DNA of 64,000 nt, from contig JAGPCK010000008.1 of the NCBI GenBank assembly GCA_018058135.1, positions 1-64,000 on the forward strand, read 5' to 3'. Shown piece after piece: positions 34,556-42,010 of the stretch (the first letter of the stretch is position 1; every line of letters starts with the position of its first letter). The translations under genes were made by a program, and so were the position numbers. Source of the DNA: Bacteroidia bacterium. Lineage in GTDB: Bacteria; Bacteroidota; Bacteroidia; UKL13-3. The notes under the pieces are model-generated. The model worked only from the letters and a program-made list of their open reading frames with translations, was not told the origin of the DNA and made no database searches.

Positions 34556-35174
34556 TATCATTCAGCAAAAGCTTAACAGCCTCGATACCTTGCCTGAGGG
34601 TTATGCTCCTTCCATGTCATCCAAGTTCGAGTTGTTGATGACCGCTGCACCTGCTGAGAAGAAACAAAGCAAGTGGCTGTATTTTATTCCTGCTGGTATT
34701 GCCGCTACCATTGCACTGCTAGTTTTAGTGCAACCTGATAATACCTCTCTTGATTTTAACACACAACACTACGCAGGCCGTTTACAACATACTGCAGTAA
34801 TTGCTGCTCCGATTCAGATTACAGAAACACCGGCAGTTGCAGTAAAACAAATACGCACCAAAAGAACTAAACAGGTTTCGCCTGCGGTACAACTGGCTGT
34901 TGCCCCTGCATCGGTTCCTGTTTACCATGAAGAAGAAGTAGTTCTTGCAACAGATACCACCACCTTACATTTAGCATCAGCTCCCGTAGAGCAGCAAAAG
35001 AAAATCCGCTTTATTGAGGTGGACTTTGATGATACCCCGCTAAACGCACCCGTAGTTGTGCAACAAACTACCACTGGCAAACAAAAATTCTCGTTCAGGT
35101 TCAACTTATATTCTACCGCGGCACAATCACCCGGTAAACAACCAACACCCGTTCAGTTTCGAAAAAACTTTTAA
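34536..35174 (+). CDS. Single-helix membrane protein, putative anti-sigma factor
   Basis: The 212-residue protein has about 45 cytosolic residues, one membrane helix (about 46-62, YFIPAGIAATIALLVLV) and a long low-complexity periplasmic part rich in Ala, Val, Thr and Gln. The layout and its 20-base overlap with the sigma gene fit an anti-sigma factor, but no zinc-binding anti-sigma motif (HxxxCxxC) is seen. The ATG at 34536 is preferred to one five codons upstream. It could also be an unrelated membrane protein. Confidence 0.65.
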   Translation: MELLENNIIQQKLNSLDTLPEGYAPSMSSKFELLMTAAPAEKKQSKWLYFIPAGIAATIALLVLVQPDNTSLDFNTQHYAGRLQHTAVIAAPIQITETPAVAVKQIRTKRTKQVSPAVQLAVAPASVPVYHEEEVVLATDTTTLHLASAPVEQQKKIRFIEVDFDDTPLNAPVVVQQTTTGKQKFSFRFNLYSTAAQSPGKQPTPVQFRKNF

Positions 35175-35200
35175 TTTACTAACCCTTAAATAACATACCC

Positions 35201-36226
35201 ATGAAAAACATGTTTAACACATGCAGGCTCATTATTGCCCTTACTTTTCTAAGCGCCTTTACTGCTCAGGCAGAAGATGAACCCAAATCCATGCGCGATA
35301 CATTGATTATTCGCCTGGAAGGAAACAACCAGGTGCGCATTGTCGCTCCCTCTTTCGGGCAACTGAGTACCTACAAAAAAGCCGACTCTTTGCTTACCCT
35401 TTTTGTGGCCGATGTACAACGGGCCAATGCCGGAAAAGAATACAGCAACTGGCCGCAAACTATGCACTACCTGGTACAGGCCGAAGGTAAACGCAGGTTA
35501 AAAATGCAGAACAATGAATTTACCGAGCAAGAGTTTGACCTGAGCAAGGAGACTTACCGTTTAGACGAGAACCTGCCGGCTTACCACTACACGGTATATG
35601 ATTTGGGAGCTGCGCTGGAACTACATGTGTATTTAGAAAGTGCCGATAAAATTACGCTCCTGCAACAACACAGCGTTGATAGTGCAGTGAAGGCGCTGCT
35701 GAAAATGAAAAAGGAAAGAAGACGGTATTACCGCATGGAGCTTAACAGGGAAAACACAGTTTATACTTTAGGTAAAACAAAAAGTGCAAGGCAAGATGCG
35801 ATTGAAATCTCTCCCGACATTAATGCCTACCTCATAGGCAACCAGTGGACACCCACCATAGGTTTTGAGGCTAAGTTAACCTTTAGAAATAAATACGGTG
35901 TTCCGAATATTTCTGTTGGCGGTGCCATGATGAGTTATGTGTTCAGTGATTTTAGTGCGGGAAAATTCAACGGCTTTACGCACAACATTGGTTACGATGG
36001 CCGCGTAGCATTTAACATGAACAGCACAGGCAGTAAACCCTATTGGTTTGGAATAGAAGGGGGTGTTATTGTGGGCCCCGAAAAAGGATATACCGAAGGC
36101 TTTAAAGGAACGGCTTACAGGTATGCTTTGATTACAGAACTACACGGTTTAGGTTTTAGCTTTGGTGCCATCCGCGATTCTTACAAAAGAAGCATTCCTA
36201 CCATCGGTATCCGTTTGCCGTTTTAA
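35201..36226 (+). CDS. Hypothetical secreted or outer-membrane protein (341 aa)
   Basis: A signal peptide (residues 1-24, ending AQAEDE) leads into an N-terminal mixed region with a basic segment (LLKMKKERRRYYRMEL) and a C-terminal half with alternating hydrophobic strands (GFEAKLTFRN, VSVGGAMMSYVF) that ends in a phenylalanine-terminated IGIRLPF. This end is typical of an outer-membrane beta-barrel. I do not recognise the family. It follows the sigma operon at 26 bases and is followed by a strong terminator, so it is probably the last gene of the operon and a candidate sigma-regulated envelope protein. Confidence 0.75.
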   Translation: MKNMFNTCRLIIALTFLSAFTAQAEDEPKSMRDTLIIRLEGNNQVRIVAPSFGQLSTYKKADSLLTLFVADVQRANAGKEYSNWPQTMHYLVQAEGKRRLKMQNNEFTEQEFDLSKETYRLDENLPAYHYTVYDLGAALELHVYLESADKITLLQQHSVDSAVKALLKMKKERRRYYRMELNRENTVYTLGKTKSARQDAIEISPDINAYLIGNQWTPTIGFEAKLTFRNKYGVPNISVGGAMMSYVFSDFSAGKFNGFTHNIGYDGRVAFNMNSTGSKPYWFGIEGGVIVGPEKGYTEGFKGTAYRYALITELHGLGFSFGAIRDSYKRSIPTIGIRLPF

Positions 36227-36248
36227 AGTTAATCTTTTGTGATTGCTA

Positions 36249-36277
36249 AACGCGCTGAGGTTTCAGCGCGTTTTTTT
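36249..36277 (+). terminator. Rho-independent terminator
   Basis: AACGCGCTGA (36249-36258) pairs perfectly with TCAGCGCGTT (36263-36272) across a four-base loop, followed by a run of T. It ends the sigma factor operon and marks the left edge of the accessory island. Confidence 0.9.
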
Positions 36278-36468
36278 GTGCATAGGGGCTTGGATTGATA
36301 ACCGCTGCACACTAGCTATTTGATTTCTTTATCAAAAGTATTGTCGTTCTAGCGCCAAAATAAGCAAGTGAGGAGAGGGTCATGTGCAAATGTTTTTCAA
36401 TTACTTGTTAATTGTTTAAATTTTATATATAATTGTAAAGTATTGATATATAATGGCATTATAATTAA

Positions 36469-36495
36469 TTGTGTTAATTCATCATTTTATATTTG
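36469..36495 (+). promoter_or_regulatory. Promoter (TTG-N16-TATATTTG) of the fic gene
   Basis: TTG at 36469-36471 and TATATTTG at 36488-36495 lie 16 bases apart, close to the Bacteroidota consensus, and 26 bases before the ATG at 36522. The 220 bases upstream are very AT-rich and hold nothing else I can name. Confidence 0.5.
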
Positions 36496-36521
36496 TCAAA
36501 TCAGGTAAGTAATAAATTCAA

Positions 36522-37685
36522 ATGTCCGAGGCAGAGTTTTTACATTATGATTTAAAATTGATAGAGCCATCTTTTGGCTCCTCATTAACGGATTTAATTA
36601 TAGAATTAGATTACCTCCGTAAAAGACCGCTGGGTGGTTCAACACACCCGAAAGTTTTTTTTCAGTTAAAGCATATCTTTCATACGCTTGAAAGTATTGG
36701 GTCAGCAAGAATAGAGGGGAACAATACAACCATAACAGAATACATTGAAACAAAACTTACAGAAACTAAAAATGTTTCGCCAAGCATAAAGGAAATTCAG
36801 AACATTGAGAAGGCGATGGCATTCATTGAAGAGACTGTAAAGGATTATCCAATCAACAAGACTTTTTTATGTGAGCTGCACAAAATGATTGTTGATGGAT
36901 TATTGCCTCCACCTGACGGGGAGGGAGATGTGACCCCGGGAGAATACAGAAAAGTAAACTTGAGAATAAATAAAGCAACACACCGGCCGCCCGAATGGTT
37001 AAGCGTTGATAGTTACATGAATGAATTAATAACTTTTGTGAACAGAGAAGATAGTCCCAAATATGATTTGCTCAAAGCAGCAATAGCGCACCATCGATTT
37101 GTTTGGATTCACCCTTACGGCAACGGCAACGGTAGAACTGTTCGTTTGTTTACCTACGCTATGCTTGTCAAAACAGGATTTAATATTAATGTTGGAAGAA
37201 TCATAAATCCTACTGCGGTGTTTTGCAGTAACAGAAATGACTATTATACTAACTTGTCAGAGGCAGATAAAGGAACTGAGGAGGGAATAATTACCTGGAT
37301 TGAATATGTTTTAAAAGGCTTGAAAGAAGAAATAGAAAAAATTGACAGACTTTCAGATTACGAATTTTTAAAAAGGGAAATTCTTATTCCTTCAATTAGT
37401 CATTCCTTAGAGAGAAAACATATTACTGATGTAGAAGCAAAGATTTTGAGAAAGGCTGTTGACAGGCAAGTTATTCAAGCTGGTGATGTTAAAGAATTTT
37501 TTGCCGGAAAAGCTGATGCTGAAGTATCAAGACAAATCAGAAAATTGATTGACAAAAAAATGCTTTTGCCCGAGAAGGATGGTACAAGAAAATATATCTT
37601 GCGTTTTGATAACAACTATCTTCTCAGAAGTATAATAAAGTCATTGGGTGAAAAAGGTTTTCTTCCGGTTCGTGATGAGATTTAG
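36522..37685 (+). CDS. Fic-domain protein with N-terminal inhibitory motif
   Basis: Fic proteins usually transfer AMP from ATP to hydroxyl side chains of target proteins. This 387-residue protein has the self-inhibition motif SARIEG at residues 61-66 (S/T-x-x-x-E-G/N), a Fic core HPYGNGNGRTVR at 197-208, and a C-terminal winged-helix-like region (KADAEVSRQIRKLIDKKML). The canonical acidic residue after H-P-F-x (D/E, metal ligand) is Asn201 here, so activity or metal use may differ. It is the first gene of an AT-rich accessory island and converges with a GH18-like gene. Confidence 0.88.
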   Translation: MSEAEFLHYDLKLIEPSFGSSLTDLIIELDYLRKRPLGGSTHPKVFFQLKHIFHTLESIGSARIEGNNTTITEYIETKLTETKNVSPSIKEIQNIEKAMAFIEETVKDYPINKTFLCELHKMIVDGLLPPPDGEGDVTPGEYRKVNLRINKATHRPPEWLSVDSYMNELITFVNREDSPKYDLLKAAIAHHRFVWIHPYGNGNGRTVRLFTYAMLVKTGFNINVGRIINPTAVFCSNRNDYYTNLSEADKGTEEGIITWIEYVLKGLKEEIEKIDRLSDYEFLKREILIPSISHSLERKHITDVEAKILRKAVDRQVIQAGDVKEFFAGKADAEVSRQIRKLIDKKMLLPEKDGTRKYILRFDNNYLLRSIIKSLGEKGFLPVRDEI

Positions 37686-37693
37686 TTATTCGA

Positions 37694-37780
37694 AGCATGT
37701 TATTGAGTTTCGGTGCAGTGTAGCTACAAGCTACATAAATGAAAAGAATAGGCACAACCTACGTAAGTTTAGATATAGGG
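37694..37780. repeat. Two-hairpin repeat, copy A
   Basis: The copy starts with AGCATGTTATTG, then hairpin 1 GTAGCT-ACA-AGCTAC (37720-37734), the linker ATAAATGAAAAG, and hairpin 2, degenerate here as TAGG-CACAA-CCTA (37749-37761). It lies in the gap between the convergent fic and GH18-like genes and runs on into the end of the GH18 gap. Confidence 0.85.
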
Positions 37781-37785
37781 ATAAA

Positions 37786-39261
37786 TTATTTTTTTGACCT
37801 CAGTTTACCTCTGTTTGCCTTATTGCGGTTAACTTTTAAAAGAGCCACCAACAATGTAAAAAGAATTAAAAATATAATAAGGCCCGCAGAATATGGATTT
37901 TCCTTGATAAGTTTAATAATGGTTCTTGCAATCGTACTATCTTCATCTATTCCAACAACCTTAAAACTATTCTGCGAATTCAATTTATCAGTAGTTCTAT
38001 AAAACTTTTGATTTATAATGTTCCATAAATCATTTGTCCCATAATCAAAACTTAAAGCAAAAATGGCCACCCCTTTAAGCTTTTTATTCATCGCAAAATC
38101 GTATTTTGAACTAATTGAGTAAGGGGTTTCCATCCAGTAATGCCTGAATGTTTTATTGACGGTTTCATAAGAAAAATAACTTGCCCCAATTACACTATCG
38201 TTTATGAATTTATTTTCAATGTCAATTAGGTTAATTGCTGAACTATAACTTCTATACCCCAAAAAGTTAATCGTTTTACCCGGAATTCCACGCCCATTTA
38301 CCTCCCAAATACCTCCAAAATAAGGAACGCCTAAAATCAACATAGAATCAGGTATGGTCTTTAAGTAAAAATTCACAGAGCTCGCCACGCTGCTTTGTAT
38401 CCATTCAGGGTTATTGACGCTTACATTTAATGGTGCAATTGGACCATCGAATCCGTTTGTAAACCCACCAAAGTAATCATAAGCTAAAATAATCAAAGCA
38501 TCTGTATTAGCTACCAGTGTTTTAAAATCAGGGTTTGACCCTTTGGGTTGTACTGAAGGTAAAGTAATAAACACCAACAAATTGTTTTTTTTAAATTGCT
38601 TGTTGAGCTTGGAGATAAAACTTTCGTAATAGGCCTGCATTTCTGGTTTTATATTTTCGAAATCAATACAAACACCATCTGCATTTTTGTTTACTATACT
38701 GTTATAAAGATGCTGAATTAGCGTATTCTGTTTTTGCTGACTTTTCAGAAAAGTCGAAGTTTCAACACTCCCCAGGCAGGTTACAGTCAGTAAAACTTTG
38801 CACCCGGGATTTTGATGTTTTGCGTATGAAATAATTTTTGAATTTTCCCATCTTTCTTCATCTTTTAGTTTACCTGTTAAAGTATCAACATCACATGAAA
38901 AATACGCGATGTGACTTAATAGTTTGTAATTATAATTCTGATAACACTCTTCACTCCAGTATGGGTGCCACCCGAAAACAATTTTACTTTTACCCTCATA
39001 ACTTGGAAGAGCATTAGGCTTTACCTGTATACTGTTAGGATCCTGTGCCGGAATTGAGTTTTTAGTTAAAAGACTATCATGATATTTTCTCGAAAAGATA
39101 ACTTCTTCATACTTTTTTATTTTATTGAAAAAAAAATGCCCCACACTTGAGTCAAGTTTGTTCCACTTCTGACCAAAACATGTATTACTACAGACTGTGA
39201 GTATAATTGCCAGAAGTAAAGTGTGCCTTAATTTAATTTTTGTTGTTTCAATTCTAACCAT
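37786..39261 (-). CDS. GH18-like glycosidase or peptidoglycan-binding protein with C-terminal anchor
   Basis: The 491-residue protein has a signal peptide (residues 1-30), a TIM-barrel region with the GH18 signature DGVCIDFE (195-202) holding Asp200 and the catalytic Glu202, and a C-terminal membrane helix (about 460-475) followed by a basic tail. The usual third acidic residue (DGxDxDxE) is Cys198 here. Sequence such as ILAYDYFGGF and VPYFGGIWEVNGRGIPG is of the spore-germination/YaaH-like branch. It may hydrolyse amino-sugar polymers at the membrane surface, but activity is not assured. Confidence 0.82.
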   Translation of the reverse strand: MVRIETTKIKLRHTLLLAIILTVCSNTCFGQKWNKLDSSVGHFFFNKIKKYEEVIFSRKYHDSLLTKNSIPAQDPNSIQVKPNALPSYEGKSKIVFGWHPYWSEECYQNYNYKLLSHIAYFSCDVDTLTGKLKDEERWENSKIISYAKHQNPGCKVLLTVTCLGSVETSTFLKSQQKQNTLIQHLYNSIVNKNADGVCIDFENIKPEMQAYYESFISKLNKQFKKNNLLVFITLPSVQPKGSNPDFKTLVANTDALIILAYDYFGGFTNGFDGPIAPLNVSVNNPEWIQSSVASSVNFYLKTIPDSMLILGVPYFGGIWEVNGRGIPGKTINFLGYRSYSSAINLIDIENKFINDSVIGASYFSYETVNKTFRHYWMETPYSISSKYDFAMNKKLKGVAIFALSFDYGTNDLWNIINQKFYRTTDKLNSQNSFKVVGIDEDSTIARTIIKLIKENPYSAGLIIFLILFTLLVALLKVNRNKANRGKLRSKK

Positions 39262-39330
39262 ATGACTAACATACTTATACTTTTGAATAAAAGCATCAAT
39301 AAAAATGTATTTTTTCTTTAAGCCGGCTTT

Positions 39331-39391
39331 GTGCGTTTGTAGCTACAAGCTACATAAATGAAAAGCGTAGGCGCAACCTACGTCTTTTTAT
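39331..39391. repeat. Two-hairpin repeat, copy B
   Basis: This is the most regular copy. GTAGCT-ACA-AGCTAC (39339-39353) is followed by the linker and CGTAGG-CGCAA-CCTACG (39366-39382), both perfect 6-bp stems. It lies between the GH18-like gene and the membrane protein gene at 39409-39873. Confidence 0.9.
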
Positions 39392-39408
39392 GTACTTGAT
39401 TTTTGAAA

Positions 39409-39873
39409 TCAATCTCTATCAGGCCAAGGTGTGTCTTGCCAGATAAAAACATATCCGGTTTGCAATATTTTCCAATCATAATTTCTTTTTAAGTGAAACA
39501 CGGGATTTGATGTGCTAACTAAAATGACAAAACCAATAGCTAATAACAGCGCCAATGACCAAACCGGCTTTAAAAGTAACTTACTCACGTTAGTAGTCGA
39601 AAACCTTTTAGAAATGAGATAGAACAAACATACCCAACCTAAAAAGTAAACAATGAAATCGGCAACAAATTCTAACACAAAAAATTGAAACGACATAGAG
39701 GTATGAAATCCTTGACCTAAAAAAGGGAAAGGAAATCCCCAATAAAGTTTGTCGGGTCCGTCAATCGGTAAGGCAAACCACCACTTTGTTATCAGAAACA
39801 TGGAGATGACGGCTAGCGGTAGAGTTAATTTTATTGTCAGTAGCTTCATATCGGAATCAGGTAACTTTACCAT
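39409..39873 (-). CDS. Hypothetical membrane protein (154 aa)
   Basis: The protein has a short charged N-terminus and about three hydrophobic helices (about 14-32, 64-84 and 105-124). It ends with a tryptophan-rich, non-membrane tail (GYVFIWQDTPWPDRD). I do not recognise the family. A second possible start lies eight codons later at 39849. Both neighbouring gaps hold copies of the two-hairpin repeat, and it lies within the accessory island. Confidence 0.65.
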   Translation of the reverse strand: MVKLPDSDMKLLTIKLTLPLAVISMFLITKWWFALPIDGPDKLYWGFPFPFLGQGFHTSMSFQFFVLEFVADFIVYFLGWVCLFYLISKRFSTTNVSKLLLKPVWSLALLLAIGFVILVSTSNPVFHLKRNYDWKILQTGYVFIWQDTPWPDRD

Positions 39874-39910
39874 TGGCTATAACGGCAGAGTGTGAAAAAC
39901 TCATTCGGTT

Positions 39911-39941
39911 CTGTGTAGCTACAACCTACGCTTAGATGGGG
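39911..39941. repeat. Two-hairpin repeat, copy C (internally deleted)
   Basis: The left arm of hairpin 1 (GTAGCTACAA) is joined directly to the right arm of hairpin 2 (CCTACG), with the middle of the repeat missing, and followed by CTTAGATGGG as in copy D. A GTAG/CTAC pair can still form. It lies in the short gap between the membrane protein and propeller genes. Confidence 0.75.
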
Positions 39942-41025
39942 GATTAAATTTTTCAAATGTATTTCCGTTGAATTTAAATGTTCCATTGTCAGGTGTCCCA
40001 AGCCAAAGGTCGCCTTGATTGTCCTTATACATTGAAACTAAATTTACGTCTTTCGTGCCGTCTTTAACTGAATAATTTATAATGGTTTTTCCATCATATT
40101 TATAAACTCCCTTGTCCCAAGTGGTCAGCCAGATATTTCCGTTATTGTCCTCTATGATGTATGAATAGTAAACGTATTCGTCTCCGCCAAAAACTTTTGC
40201 GTTTCCAATACCGTTTGTCTTTTGATATTGAAGTCTGTCGCTTTTTATTGTCTTTTCAAAATCGAAAATATACTTGTGCCGGGTATTGCATATCCAAAAA
40301 CTACCTTCCTTATCTTCAAAAATGGAACGAATACCAAAGCTCCCACCAGCAGGAACTATTGTCAAATCTCTTTCATACATCCACTTGATAGATTTTCCGT
40401 CAAAACGGCAGGCACCAAAAACAGAAGTGCCAAACCACATAGCACCTTTGCGGTCTTTGTAGATGGAATAAACTTCATAAGGACTGAAAAATGGATTGAT
40501 GCCCTGTGCATACATTTCATCGTGTAAATAATGTCTCGGAAATTCTAATTGATACAGATTTTTTCCGTCAAAGCGGTAAGGTCCGTTTTCGTTTCTTTTG
40601 CCCAGTATGTTAAACCATAAATCATTTGTTTCTGATTTCCAGTCTTTACTTTTTACAGGTTGTAAAGTTGTGAATTGTTTCCCGTCAAATTTATTGATGC
40701 CCGTTAGCGTTGAGAAATATATATTTCCAAATTTGTCTTCTTGAATTTGTCTTATACTGTCGTTGCAAAGACCGTCTTTGGTGGTGAAATTGACAATGGT
40801 TTTGCCGTCATAACGATATACTCCTTCGCCATTACTCCCAAACCAATAGTTGTTTTTTTTGTCTTGAAACACATACCATAAATGATCTCCAAGTTTATTT
40901 ACAGTGTCACCTTTTGCAATGTGCTGACTTAAATCATCTGCCTTGTATGCGTTATTTTTTGACTGTCCGTTGCACGATGTCAGTAGGATCAGAATGTTAA
41001 AAAATAAGAATAATCTTAAAATCAT
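39919..41025 (-). CDS. Two-component-regulator-type beta-propeller lipoprotein, second copy
   Basis: The 368-residue protein has a lipobox (LLTSC, about Cys18) and about seven repeats of the Reg_prop type (YWFGSNGEGVYRYDGK, IWLTTWDKGVYKYDGK). Length and design match the lipoprotein at 1087-2193, although the sequences differ widely. It lacks a membrane helix and kinase. A start at 41025 is preferred because it gives a typical lipoprotein signal; a start at 41040 adds five residues. It belongs to the accessory island and is flanked by repeat copy C. The ligand is unknown. Confidence 0.83.
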   Translation of the reverse strand: MILRLFLFFNILILLTSCNGQSKNNAYKADDLSQHIAKGDTVNKLGDHLWYVFQDKKNNYWFGSNGEGVYRYDGKTIVNFTTKDGLCNDSIRQIQEDKFGNIYFSTLTGINKFDGKQFTTLQPVKSKDWKSETNDLWFNILGKRNENGPYRFDGKNLYQLEFPRHYLHDEMYAQGINPFFSPYEVYSIYKDRKGAMWFGTSVFGACRFDGKSIKWMYERDLTIVPAGGSFGIRSIFEDKEGSFWICNTRHKYIFDFEKTIKSDRLQYQKTNGIGNAKVFGGDEYVYYSYIIEDNNGNIWLTTWDKGVYKYDGKTIINYSVKDGTKDVNLVSMYKDNQGDLWLGTPDNGTFKFNGNTFEKFNPPSKRRL

Positions 41026-41199
41026 TGTCTGTCTATTCAAAGTTTGCTCTTTTGTAATAAAGTTGCCGCTAATTGAAAAAACTCATTTCAGTTGGCAGTG
41101 TAAAAATGGCGATAAAAGGCGGCATAATCAAGTATAAAGAAAGAATCCTTAGTCGCTGACTAAGGATAGCAGAGGTGAGGTCGGTCATTAATTCAAATA

Positions 41200-41721
41200 T
41201 TATTGAGTCCATCTCACATAGTTACTAATGATGTCAAAGTCCTTCCACATTATTTTTAATGTGTCTTTGTCAACAGAAATTATTTTGCCTTCTTGAATAA
41301 AGTCGTTGTAATATATCTTCAGTTTATTTTCTTTCAGCTCGTATGGCATATCACCGTCTCCATCATAGTCAACTACAAAAAATGATTTATTTGTCAGCCA
41401 AAAGTCTGCATGCGGACCATCGGGATCATTTGTCCAAATGCCAAACAGTAAGGCAGTGTCAAGGTTAGTTGAAACTATAGAAACACTTGGTCTGTCAATG
41501 TTTTTAATTTCTTTGTTGTCTGTGTTAAAGTCTGAAATTGTAAAAGACTTTCTATTGTTTGGATTTGCAAGTTCGTTGTACCCGTGATTGATAGTATCTG
41601 AAACAATTGGCTTTTCAGAATTGTTAATTGTCGGCTTGTATTGATAGCCACAAGCTGTTACAAAAACAGTCAAAAATCCAGTCACAAATTGTATAATATA
41701 TTGTTTTCCTTTTTTCTTCAT
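41200..41721 (-). CDS. Hypothetical lipoprotein (173 aa)
   Basis: A basic N-terminus (MKKKGKQY), a hydrophobic helix and VTACG at residues 21-25 mark it as a lipoprotein. A polar linker precedes a small beta-rich domain with GIWTNDPDGPHADFWLTN and DYDGDGDMPYELKENKLKIYY, which recalls lipocalin-like or stress-type small lipoproteins, but no family was recognised. DYDGDGD could bind calcium. It is separated from the propeller gene by 174 bases without a recognisable feature. Confidence 0.7.
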   Translation of the reverse strand: MKKKGKQYIIQFVTGFLTVFVTACGYQYKPTINNSEKPIVSDTINHGYNELANPNNRKSFTISDFNTDNKEIKNIDRPSVSIVSTNLDTALLFGIWTNDPDGPHADFWLTNKSFFVVDYDGDGDMPYELKENKLKIYYNDFIQEGKIISVDKDTLKIMWKDFDIISNYVRWTQ

Positions 41722-41882
41722 TTTTGTTCAATGAAATACTGTTGGTTCCTTTGTCATTCGCTTACTGCTTAAGTCAAACTGTGAAAAAACTCCTCCACAC
41801 TTTGCCCTGTAAAACTGGTGTTAAAAAGCTGTAAAAGCAAATTAAATTGGGTAGTTCAAAAGGCTTTGAAGTTGCGTTTAAG

Positions 41883-41974
41883 AGCATGTTATTGTGGTTT
41901 AGTACTGTGTAGCTACAAGCTAGATAAATGAAAAGCCTAGGTGCAACCTACGCATAGATGTGGGCACTATACTT
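41883..41974. repeat. Two-hairpin repeat, copy D
   Basis: It begins with AGCATGTTATTG like copy A, has hairpin 1 with one arm changed (GTAGCT-ACA-AGCTAG), the same ATAAATGAAAAG linker and hairpin 2 as CCTAGG-TGCAA-CCTACG (TAGG/CCTA stem), and ends with CATAGATGTGGG, as in copy C. It lies in the 289-base gap between the small lipoprotein and the subtilisin gene; the rest of that gap (41722-41882) shows nothing I can name. Confidence 0.85.
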
Positions 41975-42010
41975 TCGGATTATTCCACATTGGCTTTATT
42001 TGATACTAAA

